From Micavibrio aeruginosavorus (GTDB lineage: Bacteria; Pseudomonadota; Alphaproteobacteria; Micavibrionales; Micavibrionaceae): a stretch of DNA of 64,000 nt. The notes beneath the pieces are model-generated. The model was not told where the DNA came from. It searched no databases and worked only from the letters and a program-made list of their open reading frames with translations. The DNA lies in contig QFOT01000001.1 in the NCBI GenBank assembly GCA_003241285.1, positions 5,720 to 69,719 on the forward strand. Reading direction: 5' to 3'. Shown here in pieces: positions 17,641 to 26,310 of this stretch (its first letter is position 1; the number at the start of each line of letters is the position of its first letter). The translations under genes were made by a program, and so were the position numbers.

Positions 17641-18567
17641 ATGGATTTCAAGAAAGTAACTATGCAGGGATTTAAAATTATTGGTCATCGCGGTTGGGGC
17701 CCGACTGATAACGGCCATGCGGATATTTCTTATCCCGAAAACACTTTGCTGGCTTTTGATCATGCTGTGTCGGAAGGTGCCGATGGCATTGAATTCGACA
17801 TTCTTCTTTCAAAAGATAAAATACCCGTCGTTATTCACGACAGGCATTTATATCGTCATGTAATTCCTGAAGAAATAAATATTGTCGCGGGTAGATTTGT
17901 AGCCGACTTTACTTTTGATGAATTAAAAAAATTCCACTTGGGCCAGGGACAGTCAATTCCATCTTTGGAAGAGCTTATGGACTTTATCCAAGCTAAGTAT
18001 CCCGAAGCCCTTCTGAATATGGATGTTAAAGACCCTGAGCTTGTTTCTCCTTTAAGCAAAATAATTGCAGACAGGCCGAGGGAAAATATTATCATTTCTT
18101 CTTATGACTGGGATTTGCTTCGCCAGTTTCGGCATCACGATAATGATTTGAAACTTGTTCCCGCGATTAAATCTGCCTTGCTGTTTGGCGCTGATAATAT
18201 CGAGCCTCATAATTTCATGCCCCTGACAGATAAATATCTTCCTGAAGCAAAAGAAGATATTTTTGCCATCCAGCGTGAGCTAGGCGCTATTGCACTTGAC
18301 TGCGCTGTTACGGATTTAAAGATGCCGCTCATTGAATGGGCTGCTGAATGTAATGTGGGTTTGCAGGTATCTACATCAAATGACCGTGTCGGTGCCAATG
18401 AAACCAATTATGAACTGCTCAGAATGCTTCACGGTGCCGCGCAGGAAAAATTGCCTTTTGTCATTTGCAAGGTTGATGAACCGGGTCCGGTTAAATCTAA
18501 TCTAGCTCGTTATTTGGAAAGCAGCGGTAACACTCGTAATCCCGTCAGGGCTTTCAATTTCTATTAA
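17641..18567 (+). CDS. Glycerophosphodiester phosphodiesterase family protein (copy 2)
   Basis: This paralogue of the divergent neighbour (308 aa) shares IIGHRGWGP, YPENTLLAFDHAVSEGADG, IEFDILLSKDKIPVVIHDRH and LNMDVKDPE. Beyond the GDPD core both copies share a GAI-x-LDCA-type segment before the C-terminus (here ELGAIALDCAVTDLK). ATG 17662 (MQGFKIIGHRG) is a possible later start. Its stop abuts the pyrF stop on the other strand with no gap. The pair therefore sits exactly between folC and pyrF, like an inserted cassette. Confidence 0.84.
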   Translation: MDFKKVTMQGFKIIGHRGWGPTDNGHADISYPENTLLAFDHAVSEGADGIEFDILLSKDKIPVVIHDRHLYRHVIPEEINIVAGRFVADFTFDELKKFHLGQGQSIPSLEELMDFIQAKYPEALLNMDVKDPELVSPLSKIIADRPRENIIISSYDWDLLRQFRHHDNDLKLVPAIKSALLFGADNIEPHNFMPLTDKYLPEAKEDIFAIQRELGAIALDCAVTDLKMPLIEWAAECNVGLQVSTSNDRVGANETNYELLRMLHGAAQEKLPFVICKVDEPGPVKSNLARYLESSGNTRNPVRAFNFY

Positions 18568-19272
18568 TCAAAGCCCTTGATAAATTTCTTCAATCGCCGC
18601 AGCAGGGTCCGGCGCTTCGGTAATCGGCCTGCCGATGACGAGATGCGTCGCCCCGAGATCCACCGCCTCTTTCGGTGTCATCATGCGCTTTTGATCATTC
18701 GCTGCCGCGCCTTCCGGGCGGATACCCGGCGTGATCAATACGAACTGGCAGCCGATTTCCTCGCGCAAAGTTCTGATCTCATGAGAGGAACAGACAACAC
18801 CCGCCATACCGGCTTCCTTGGCAAGTTTCGCCAGACGTAAAACCTGTTTTTCGATCGGCGTGTCTTGCCCGACGAGTTTCAATCCCTCTTCATCGAAGCT
18901 GGTCAGCACAGTTACCGCGATCACCTTCGCAGGCCGCAAGCCCAGTTTCTCCGCTTCATCATTAGCCGCCTCTGCCGCCGCTTTCATCATCTCGTATCCG
19001 CCGCCCGCATGGACATTGAGATAATCCGGCTGGAGTTTCGCCAGCGCCCGCACGGATTTTGCCACCGTGTTCGGAATATCATGCAGTTTTAAATCGAGAA
19101 AAAACGGCAGATCAGGAAACGCATCGCGTATTTTGGTGACGCCTTGCGGTCCGTGCGTATTGAAAAATTCGAGGCCCAGCTTTACGCCCGCTTTGGTCGC
19201 GGCGATGATTTCGCAAAGCTTTTCCGCACGTGAAATATCCTGCGTATCGATGGCGCAGAAAATTCTCGGCAT
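18568..19272 (-). CDS. pyrF: Orotidine 5'-phosphate decarboxylase
   Basis: PyrF decarboxylates OMP to UMP, the last step of de novo pyrimidine synthesis. The 234-aa TIM barrel has the catalytic Asp-Lys-Asp array in FLDLKLHDIPNTV, the VTVLTSFDEEGL segment and the phosphate-gripper region TPGIRPEG plus VIGRPITEA. Its start overlaps the end of the lapA-like gene by one base (19272), so the two are cotranscribed. Confidence 0.96.
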   Translation of the reverse strand: MPRIFCAIDTQDISRAEKLCEIIAATKAGVKLGLEFFNTHGPQGVTKIRDAFPDLPFFLDLKLHDIPNTVAKSVRALAKLQPDYLNVHAGGGYEMMKAAAEAANDEAEKLGLRPAKVIAVTVLTSFDEEGLKLVGQDTPIEKQVLRLAKLAKEAGMAGVVCSSHEIRTLREEIGCQFVLITPGIRPEGAAANDQKRMMTPKEAVDLGATHLVIGRPITEAPDPAAAIEEIYQGL

Positions 19273-19670
19273 TACAAAATCTCCGGCACGGCAATGCGCG
19301 GTGTTGGCTGGGCTGTATTTGAAATTCTTATCGTTTCATTCTTCGCGGCTTGCTTAAGAGCGGCTTGACGTTCGATCTCCATGCGCTGGAAATCGATCTG
19401 TTTTTCTAAAATTGCTATTTGCTTCTTTAAAGCCCGGCGCTCGGCGCGCAGCTCTAGCGTATTGCTCCATAAAATAAGACTGCCCCAGATAAAGCCTATT
19501 ATACAGGTGACGAAAATAATAAGCGGCAGGGAGAGGGCCGCTGCTTCATGCAAAGGCGACCACGTCATATCAAGATAAACGCCGCGGTTAGACAGGGTGA
19601 TAAAAAATAATGCCGCGATAACCGGAAGGGTAATCAGAACCTTGATAAACAGATTGAGGAATTTCATCAT
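19272..19670 (-). CDS. LapA-domain (DUF1049) inner-membrane protein
   Basis: This is a 132-aa protein with two membrane helices (about residues 8-27 and 46-70) and then a coiled coil rich in Glu, Gln, Arg and Lys (LRAERRALKKQIAILEKQID). That is the LapA/DUF1049 architecture. In enterobacteria LapA proteins take part in LPS assembly control. The location ihfB-lapA-pyrF is conserved in many Proteobacteria. The start could be either Met 1 or Met 2. Confidence 0.85.
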   Translation of the reverse strand: MMKFLNLFIKVLITLPVIAALFFITLSNRGVYLDMTWSPLHEAAALSLPLIIFVTCIIGFIWGSLILWSNTLELRAERRALKKQIAILEKQIDFQRMEIERQAALKQAAKNETIRISNTAQPTPRIAVPEIL

Positions 19671-19702
19671 GATGTATCTCCGGTTCCTTGAATCGAAAGA
19701 AT

Positions 19703-19987
19703 TTATTCGGAAATATTCAGGCGCTCGCGAAGACCTTTTCCTGTTTTAAAGAAAGGCAATCTTTTCGCATCGACGGAAACGCTTTCGCCGGTGCGCGGAT
19801 TACGCCCGGTGCGGGCCTGTCTTTCTTTCACGGAAAAAGCGCCAAAGCCCCTGAGCTCAACGCGGTCGCCTTTAATCAGTGCGGCGGTCACTTCTTCAAA
19901 AATCGTATCGATGATGGTTTCGACATCGCGCAGATAGAGGTGCGGATTTTTTTCTGCCAGAATTTGAATAAGCTCTGATCTTGTCAT
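19703..19987 (-). CDS. ihfB: Integration host factor subunit beta
   Basis: IhfB forms with IhfA a DNA-bending heterodimer used in transcription, replication and recombination. The 94-aa product begins [17 protein letters not shown], contains [17 protein letters not shown] and the DNA-intercalating arm GRNPRTGE, and ends with [13 protein letters not shown]. Length and motifs are standard for the beta subunit. It is 32 bases upstream of the lapA-like gene. Confidence 0.95.
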   Translation of the reverse strand: MTRSELIQILAEKNPHLYLRDVETIIDTIFEEVTAALIKGDRVELRGFGAFSVKERQARTGRNPRTGESVSVDAKRLPFFKTGKGLRERLNISE

Positions 19988-20018
19988 TCAACTAATTCCC
20001 GTTTTCCCAAAAGTTTTA

Positions 20019-20048
20019 AAACATGGTTTAGAACATGGTTTAGAATGG
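20019..20048. repeat. Two-and-a-half copy 12-base tandem repeat
   Basis: The unit AACATGGTTTAG recurs directly in the gap between ihfB and the usher gene. Too short to name; it may be replication slippage or a binding site upstream of ihfB. Confidence 0.5.
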
Positions 20049-20134
20049 TCTATCCTGCCCTTATTTTTGACCGCTCGTCAAGTAATGCCCTGATACTATT
20101 GGCAATTTTAACTATTTTGTTGATTATGTAATCT

Positions 20135-23125
20135 TTATTGGGTGATGATGCCTTCAATGGCTTTTTCATCAAGCTCTTTTAAATCCTCCTCGCTCAAAGG
20201 ATCGTCGATATTGGGCATAGCGCCTGCCGGCGCATTCAGCGCGTCTATATTACGCTGTCGCGCGCTGGATCCGGCAGAGGTCTGAACGGAGGCCGCCTGC
20301 TCGGTAGCTTTGGCCAGTTCATCAGTCGCCTCGACTTTCATTTCTTCTGGATCCTCAATGGACGCGTCAAGATCGACATTAAGGGACATGAACTCACGAT
20401 CCGGCAGGCCGAAGGCGATTTTGTAATTGCCGCCTTTGACCGCAGGGAAAATAAAATAGCCATCGGAATCCGTTTCGGTTTTTTCGACTTCTTTACCATC
20501 TATGCCGCTGACCAATCTAACCACGACACCTTCAAGCCCGCGCTTCAGATGGGTTAGATAGCCCGCAATCTCTGACATTTTTACGAACGGGAAATCAATC
20601 ACGGGCGTCGATCCCCGGCGCGGGATCAAATCACGGTGATCGAATTTCGGCGCGAGATAGATGTCGGGAATGGATTCTGTTTGAACAATGATACGCGCAG
20701 GCGCCTCGCCAAGCCCTGTCAGGTAAGATACGCCTTCTTTATCCGTCGCCGCTTTTTCTGATCTGGTGCTGGATTTAAATTCGACACCTTCAATCGTTTT
20801 CTCGCCGTTATCATAAATTTCATTGTTGTTGTCGTCGATAAAAGCTCTTGCCCCTAATGACGCCAGACCGCCCGTTCTAGGGTCGACAAAATGGTAGTTA
20901 TTCTTTTGATCCGGTTGCAATGCCACTCTCAGACCTACCGTGAAGGCATAGTTGTTTTCGGTGTCGGCGTTGACATCGAAATCGAGGCCGTATTTATCAA
21001 AATCCCGACTTAGCCGCAGATTAAGATTTTTTGTTTTGCTTTCAAAATCATGACTGCCTTCAAATCTGAAACTCGTCCGCGATGAAAGGCTTTTCTGGCC
21101 GCTAAAACTCAAACGCCTGTACTTTGACGGCGCATCTTCGTCGAGATCATACAACAAGGCGCTCCTCAATCGTATATTATAGAGGCTTGCCAGAGCTGAT
21201 AACTCGCCTTCAAAATCATCTATGCTCTTACTTTTTGAAAAGGTTCGAACAAGGTCGTTGTTTATGCTAATGCCCAGAAATTTAAAGGAGGTGATCTGCT
21301 CAAAAATTCTGTCGTCTTCGCGATTTAGAAAATCCCTGTCCTCGACACGGAATGTGAGGTTGAGCCCGCCAAAATTTCTGCTTAGATTGACCTCGTTCCG
21401 GCTCTTTATGTCCTGATCTTCGGAAAGGAAATTCCGGTACGTGGTATGCGAAGCACCAAGATTGAATCCGAAAGGCTTCGTCGCTGCCGCCAGTTCATAG
21501 GCGCGACGACCGCTATCGGCGGCCAGGGCCTGGCCCTGCAGGTTGATGCCGCTGAATGACGTCGCTGCTGAAACGGCAGCGCCGCTCGCGCGAACCGAGT
21601 CCCGGTCATCGAAATTACTTCCGCTTTCAAATGAAGTGCTGGTAAAATTGCCGACATCGTTATTTATAGCATCCTGCGGGCCTGAATAAACGCTCGTGCC
21701 AAGAGTGAAGAATTTGCTGACGCCGTAGAAAATCTGCCCGCTCATGCCCGGCGTTCGGTTGCTCTGTGCATCTTCATCGAATGGCAGAAAATCTGATTCA
21801 GGCGTACCGGCAGCGAAATCATATTGGATTTCGCCGTCGCGCAGGAGTCTGGGGCCTCTTGCAATTTCACGCTTTATGCTGGTTTTCTGTCCTTGTGGTC
21901 CATAAAGTATAACTTCAAAATTATTAAATCCGGACGGAAGATTAACGTTTTCGAACACGAACCGGCCATCTGACCCGACCTGCTGGAAAGCGATAAAGGA
22001 ACCGTTACGGTACAGTTCAGCATCCCATCCGACTGGCGCGTCGCCATCGAGGATAAAATTCTCGGAATTGGTTGCGTATCTTGAACCAAGCCTTGAATCT
22101 GAAGAAATTTCAATCCCCGCGCCCCGCTGTCCGCCTGCAAACAGGGGCACGCTTGGAAAAGACACGTCGCCGAATGAAATTCTTCCGGCTCGCAATGGAC
22201 CCAAAAGATTATTCTGGTTGTCCCGCCGTTGGAATGTAAGGCGGGAATTTGAAATCTCGGAAGTTCCCCGGCTGTTATAGCGAGTGCCGATGGCATAGTC
22301 GGCCTCGAATTTTGCAATGTCCTGATTTCCCTGCAATGTCGCAAGACCGAGAAAACTTTGACCGGAGCTGCTTTTTTGTATCCCGCCTGTGGTCGTGATA
22401 TAGAGCGACGGATAAGAAAAATTTCTGTACGGGGCTAAAACGGCATTTTGGGGTTTTATTGCATCATAGCGAAAAGTCTTCATTCTCTTTTCGGCGTTTA
22501 GCAGACGTTTCATTCTTTCCTGGAAAGGCAAGTCGCTTCCGGTGTCGAGATCTAAAACCAGCGAGTTTATGTTGAGGGTCGCGGAAATGCCAAACCACTT
22601 TTTAAGCGATGACGCCCTGACAAAAATATCATCTTCGATAATTTCAGCCTCACCGGCCTCAAGTTTCTCTTTCTTGCCATCGACAAGAACATCTCCGGAA
22701 TTGAGATCAAGCTGAAACACATTGTCAGATGAAATAAAGAATCCTTCCGCCTTCTTGTCGCCTGTATTTACGGTAATAGCAAAAGTCAGTAATTCCGCCA
22801 TCGAGCGAAGCGGAACCATAACGTCGCTGTAGCTCGCCCCGGCCGGCAAGAAGATGCTAAGACCCTCTTCTCTGATCATCCCATTGATATTGACGGCCAC
22901 GAGTATTTCATCATTGCCGGAAAGCTCTATCTTATTTTCTGTTTCAGTATCGTTGATGACATTGGCGGGCGGAGAATCCTGGTTTAATTGTTGTGCCCCT
23001 TCCTCTTGCAACTGAATTTCAGGCGCAGGCATTCCTTCAGCGGCCTGCGCAAAAGCGCCGCTGTTCACGGTTAGGCAAAGACTCAAAACAATCGCCTTAC
23101 ATAAAGCGATTGATAGCGTTTTCAC
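20135..23125 (-). CDS. Fimbrial outer-membrane usher, EcpC/TcfC-like, with C-terminal repeat domains
   Basis: The usher is the outer-membrane pore that assembles chaperone-delivered pilins. The 996-aa product has a signal peptide (residues 1-28), an N-terminal domain (about 70-200), and a usher-type segment at about 330-420 with ILDGDAPVGWDAELYRNG, GRFVFENVNLPSGFNNFEV and LYGPQGQ. A long beta-barrel region follows. After about residue 750 come two beta-sandwich segments of SdrD-B or carboxypeptidase-regulatory type (FIDDNNNEIYDNGEKTIEGV; KTETDSDGYFIFPAVKGG). The tail is helical and acidic. The chaperone gene precedes it by 65 bases. Confidence 0.8.
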   Translation of the reverse strand: MKTLSIALCKAIVLSLCLTVNSGAFAQAAEGMPAPEIQLQEEGAQQLNQDSPPANVINDTETENKIELSGNDEILVAVNINGMIREEGLSIFLPAGASYSDVMVPLRSMAELLTFAITVNTGDKKAEGFFISSDNVFQLDLNSGDVLVDGKKEKLEAGEAEIIEDDIFVRASSLKKWFGISATLNINSLVLDLDTGSDLPFQERMKRLLNAEKRMKTFRYDAIKPQNAVLAPYRNFSYPSLYITTTGGIQKSSSGQSFLGLATLQGNQDIAKFEADYAIGTRYNSRGTSEISNSRLTFQRRDNQNNLLGPLRAGRISFGDVSFPSVPLFAGGQRGAGIEISSDSRLGSRYATNSENFILDGDAPVGWDAELYRNGSFIAFQQVGSDGRFVFENVNLPSGFNNFEVILYGPQGQKTSIKREIARGPRLLRDGEIQYDFAAGTPESDFLPFDEDAQSNRTPGMSGQIFYGVSKFFTLGTSVYSGPQDAINNDVGNFTSTSFESGSNFDDRDSVRASGAAVSAATSFSGINLQGQALAADSGRRAYELAAATKPFGFNLGASHTTYRNFLSEDQDIKSRNEVNLSRNFGGLNLTFRVEDRDFLNREDDRIFEQITSFKFLGISINNDLVRTFSKSKSIDDFEGELSALASLYNIRLRSALLYDLDEDAPSKYRRLSFSGQKSLSSRTSFRFEGSHDFESKTKNLNLRLSRDFDKYGLDFDVNADTENNYAFTVGLRVALQPDQKNNYHFVDPRTGGLASLGARAFIDDNNNEIYDNGEKTIEGVEFKSSTRSEKAATDKEGVSYLTGLGEAPARIIVQTESIPDIYLAPKFDHRDLIPRRGSTPVIDFPFVKMSEIAGYLTHLKRGLEGVVVRLVSGIDGKEVEKTETDSDGYFIFPAVKGGNYKIAFGLPDREFMSLNVDLDASIEDPEEMKVEATDELAKATEQAASVQTSAGSSARQRNIDALNAPAGAMPNIDDPLSEEDLKELDEKAIEGIITQ

Positions 23126-23190
23126 TTACATACAGTCTCCAAAAAGACGTGTTAAACGGAAATCCCGGGCAGGGATCTTCGGCTCCTTGG

Positions 23191-24024
23191 TTAAGGAATT
23201 GAGAGTGACGTTTCCTGAACGAGATCGGGTTTTGATTTTTCTCCGGTCAGTAAACGCAATTGTATTTTTCCGCCCTGAATCCCCTCAGGCAGTTTAAAGT
23301 CGAACTTATAATCCCGCTTGTCGATTTCCCGGTATATATAGGCTGTGCGGCGTTTGCCGATTTGCTTAGAGTCATATAAGACGTCAAAGAAGGCTACGCC
23401 CTGCCCGTTTCCGGAGCGGGTCAGCTGCATCGACACCGTATATGTTCCCGGCTGCGCGCCGGGCTTCACCGATTTCGAAATTTTAGGATCGATCCAGTTT
23501 ACCGATGTTTCCACTTTTCCTTTGCTAAGGGTGACGGGCATCATGACCGAATACGCTAATGGTACGCTGGTCACAGCCTGACCACTTGCGACCGCCAAAC
23601 CTTCCACTTCTGGCTTGCTTTGCTTAGTGCTGTCTTCAAGAAAATAGACATGCGAATGATACTGGCCGTCTGGCGTATCGGCTGGCATTTTGGCCATTAT
23701 CCGGACAGATTGTTTTTGCCCTGCCGGGATTGTGAATTGACGTGGGAAAAAGCGAAGCATTTTCTTTGCCGAATAGTCAAAATTATCAACGGTCTGCGTT
23801 ACACCCTTCTCCAGCATAATAATATCCTTCACGCCGACAGTGTACGTCCGGTCCAAATTGGACATGTTGGTGACGTTCATAACCGCCACTTTGCTTTTTT
23901 CGCTAAGATTGACGCGCGTGGGGCTGACAAAGAGTATTTCCGACGCAAAAGCAGGAATAGCATAAAGTGCAGTCAGAATAATTTGCACCGCGAGGAGCGT
24001 TAGAAAATTTCTGTTTTTTTTCAT
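23191..24024 (-). CDS. Periplasmic pilus-assembly chaperone, PapD-like
   Basis: The 277-aa product has a signal peptide cleaved after residue 27 (IPAFA). An immunoglobulin-like domain follows, with VSPTRVNLSEKSKVAVMNVTN and RFFPRQFTIPAGQKQSVRIM, which match the first domain of fimbrial chaperones (strand A1 and the F1-G1 basic region). The second domain ends with RLLTGEKSKPDLVQE. It would hold DUF4402 subunits in the periplasm and hand them to the usher next door. It starts 16 bases after the minor subunit gene. Confidence 0.82.
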   Translation of the reverse strand: MKKNRNFLTLLAVQIILTALYAIPAFASEILFVSPTRVNLSEKSKVAVMNVTNMSNLDRTYTVGVKDIIMLEKGVTQTVDNFDYSAKKMLRFFPRQFTIPAGQKQSVRIMAKMPADTPDGQYHSHVYFLEDSTKQSKPEVEGLAVASGQAVTSVPLAYSVMMPVTLSKGKVETSVNWIDPKISKSVKPGAQPGTYTVSMQLTRSGNGQGVAFFDVLYDSKQIGKRRTAYIYREIDKRDYKFDFKLPEGIQGGKIQLRLLTGEKSKPDLVQETSLSIP

Positions 24025-24040
24025 TGTCCAACCTTTTCCA

Positions 24041-24601
24041 TTATTGAAAAACTGCGCTAAGGGTTAAAGAAGCACCGCCGCCATTTGAGCTTGTGAAAGA
24101 GCTCTCGCCGCTTAAGGCGCCGGAAGAAATATTGAGCTTTCCACCAAAAAAGAGTTTCGGATTCGGCGAATTATCAAGATCAATGACAAGAGCATCAGGC
24201 GCGCCGCCGCCGGCTCCTTCGCATTCATCAGCGCTGCCAGGAGGCAATCCTGTATCTACCGCCACTTCGATATCGCTGATGGGAATAGGGGATCCGCTGC
24301 TGCTGGCCAACGCACCGGTATCGTCGCATCTGATTTCAACAATGCCGGTTGAGCCCGTGATCGAAATCTGGGCCGGGACCGCGCCACCTTGATAATATAG
24401 CCCGCTTCCGGTGAGATTAACGGCTCCGTTGGTTCCAAGTGTTAATTCGCCGCTGTGAAAAGATGAATATTCTATCAATCCGAAATTCATGTTGCTGTCG
24501 AGCGCCATTTGCACCGTCTGGGCAAATGCCGGGGAGATCAACGAAAGCAAAAGAATTAATCCCGGCGATTTACAGAACGCGCCTTTGATTCGGGCATACA
24601 T
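24041..24601 (-). CDS. DUF4402 fimbrial subunit, minor (probable)
   Basis: This is a 186-aa exported protein with a signal peptide ending SPAFA. A DUF4402-type beta-sandwich follows: NMNFGLIEYSSFHSGELTLG, ISITGSTGIVEIRCDDTG, and the end GASLTLSAVFQ, a typical subunit terminal strand. It has the same plan as the subunit at 24731 but less Thr/Ala-rich. It lies downstream of the major subunit and a strong hairpin, so lower expression is inferred. A role as tip or minor pilin is inferred from position. Confidence 0.75.
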   Translation of the reverse strand: MYARIKGAFCKSPGLILLLSLISPAFAQTVQMALDSNMNFGLIEYSSFHSGELTLGTNGAVNLTGSGLYYQGGAVPAQISITGSTGIVEIRCDDTGALASSSGSPIPISDIEVAVDTGLPPGSADECEGAGGGAPDALVIDLDNSPNPKLFFGGKLNISSGALSGESSFTSSNGGGASLTLSAVFQ

Positions 24602-24672
24602 ACCTCTAGATATATTGAAATTTGCCTTTAAAATATATGCTTAACGAAACTAGGGCAGGTTTAATACATTAA

Positions 24673-24681
24673 TTATCCACA
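24673..24681 (+). promoter_or_regulatory. Consensus DnaA box (isolated)
   Basis: TTATCCACA occurs in the gap between the two fimbrial subunit genes. Isolated boxes occur by chance; no cluster is seen. Confidence 0.25.
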
Positions 24682-24685
24682 TATA

Positions 24686-24714
24686 AAAACCGCCGCTTTG
24701 GAAGCGGCGGTTTT
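24686..24714 (-). terminator. Strong hairpin between fimbrial subunit genes
   Basis: A 13-base perfect stem (AAAACCGCCGCTT paired with AAGCGGCGGTTTT) with a short loop lies 17 bases behind the stop of the major subunit gene and ahead of the minor subunit. It probably ends most transcripts, leaving less for minor subunit, chaperone and usher. Confidence 0.85.
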
Positions 24715-24730
24715 CATGAATTCTTCGGGA

Positions 24731-25324
24731 TTATTGGTAAGTAACAGCCAGAGTGATCGTCGTACCGCCTGTACCTGTTGCGTAAACGCCATCGGTATCG
24801 AGCGGCGAAGCCGTCAGGTCAAGAGAGGCGCCGACAAGAATCGTATCATCTGTTGCCAGGTCCATTGTTTCGGATGTGGTTGTAGAGTCGACACAAGCAT
24901 TCGCTGCTCCCGTGGCAACGCCAATCGTATTGTCTGCCCCGGCAATAACTTCAATACCAACTATATTGAGCGTGTTACCGGCACCGTCGCCCATAGTTGC
25001 CGTGGCGTCACAGGCGATATCCACATCGGAAGCGCCATCACCGGCAACGGTAATTTCACCGGCTCCTGGAGCCAGAGGTGTTGTATCAAAGGTTACCCCC
25101 GTACCTCCGGCAACAGCGTCGTTCGTTGCAAGTGTAACGGTACCGGAGTTAGCGGCCAGGTAATCGATTGTGCCGAAGCTCATGATAGCGGCTTCTGTAA
25201 GCTCAATCGCCGCACGGCCTTGAGCTGTTGCGTTAATTTCTAATTCTGTTGCTTTGGCGGAGTTTACTCCCCCTAACGCGACGGTTAAAGCAGTGGCAAG
25301 CAGCAATTTCTTTGCGGTTCTCAT
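24731..25324 (-). CDS. DUF4402 fimbrial subunit, major (probable)
   Basis: The 197-aa product has a clear signal peptide (MRTAKKLLLATALTVALGG, cleaved near SAKA). The mature protein is rich in Ala, Thr, Gly and Asp. Pilin-like features are IMSFGTIDY, VDIACDATATMGDG and the final strand GGTTITLAVTYQ. Two cysteine pairs could form a disulfide. The ribosome site (AGAAAGGGA) is strong and a strong hairpin follows the gene, which fits an abundant structural subunit. Confidence 0.8.
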   Translation of the reverse strand: MRTAKKLLLATALTVALGGVNSAKATELEINATAQGRAAIELTEAAIMSFGTIDYLAANSGTVTLATNDAVAGGTGVTFDTTPLAPGAGEITVAGDGASDVDIACDATATMGDGAGNTLNIVGIEVIAGADNTIGVATGAANACVDSTTTSETMDLATDDTILVGASLDLTASPLDTDGVYATGTGGTTITLAVTYQ

Positions 25325-25647
25325 AATAAATCCCTTTCTGAGGATGTGTGTTGCTAAAATAATATTACCTGTTCGTCGTTAAGTTCGATTTAAATAAAGA
25401 TAAAATTCGATCTTTATTCAGACCTTCCTCGTCTATACTTAACAAAAAGTTCCTAATGAAAGCTTAAATGCACAGGCCGTGCCAGATCACGCCGATAAGC
25501 TCAAAACAGCTGAAAATAAATGATAAATTGATTGTGGATCATTTTTAGGGAAATTAGTTTACTTCTATCTCATGCAGAATTTGGTGAGATCGGCATATTT
25601 TCTTACCCGGTAAATTTTTCCAGCGCGGCAATAAATACCTTTAAATT
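25325..25647. other. Gap upstream of the major fimbrial subunit
   Basis: About 320 AT-rich bases that must contain the promoter of the minus-strand fimbrial operon and the 3' end of the next gene's transcript. I see no further gene, repeat or convincing promoter match in it. Confidence 0.4.
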
Positions 25648-26259
25648 TTACTGGCCGAGCGTATCGTCCACCACCGGAATATCCTCGATCAGGAGCGTTT
25701 CCTCCAGAATCTTGACCTGGCCGCCGGGCGCGATATCGACAATCGACTTAAACAGGGAATCCTTGAACATCATATGGATGCCAAGGCGGTAGACCCCGTT
25801 CTCCGTGCTTTCCAGCTGTATCGGCGCCACCATTTTGCCGATCGCTTTGCGGGCGGCGGGCGGCGGCTCTTCCCGCCACTGGATATCGTCGACACTTTCG
25901 ATAATGATAAATCGTCCATGGCGCCCCCGGACGAAGGAAAAGAAAAACCGCGCGTAATCGATCACGGTTTTTTCGTTCAGCGCTACAGGGGCATTTTCGT
26001 TCAGGCCATAAATCGGCGCGTTGGTAAAATCTAGGATGGTCGCCTGATCACCCAGCATGACGACGAAGCGGCGGGCGGGCGGCATATTCTTATGGTCAGC
26101 TATATCGAAAAACTTTGAATTTTTATAAAAAGGAAGCTCGCGCGCCATAATGACCGTAGAAGCCGGGTCGAACTGGCTGCCGTCAAAATCGCTTTTCAGC
26201 TTTTCGACGAGATCTTTGGTTTGCGCTTTGTCGAGTTTGACATAGGAGTCTTGGAACAT
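25648..26259 (-). CDS. Conserved protein of unknown function, paralogue of 5224-5844
   Basis: The 203-aa product is the second member of the family described at 5224. Shared positions include LPFY-x-N, PIYGLNENAPV, YARFFFSFVRG, GRFIIIESVDD and a C-terminal ILEE/LIED stretch. It has no signal peptide or membrane segment. The family is unnamed as far as I can tell. It lies alone between the fimbrial locus and the TPR/GT/FkbM gene. Confidence 0.8.
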   Translation of the reverse strand: MFQDSYVKLDKAQTKDLVEKLKSDFDGSQFDPASTVIMARELPFYKNSKFFDIADHKNMPPARRFVVMLGDQATILDFTNAPIYGLNENAPVALNEKTVIDYARFFFSFVRGRHGRFIIIESVDDIQWREEPPPAARKAIGKMVAPIQLESTENGVYRLGIHMMFKDSLFKSIVDIAPGGQVKILEETLLIEDIPVVDDTLGQ

Positions 26260-26310
26260 GAGGAGCCCTTAATTTTTACTTATATATATAGTGTAATTCT
26301 TAAAAGCTTC

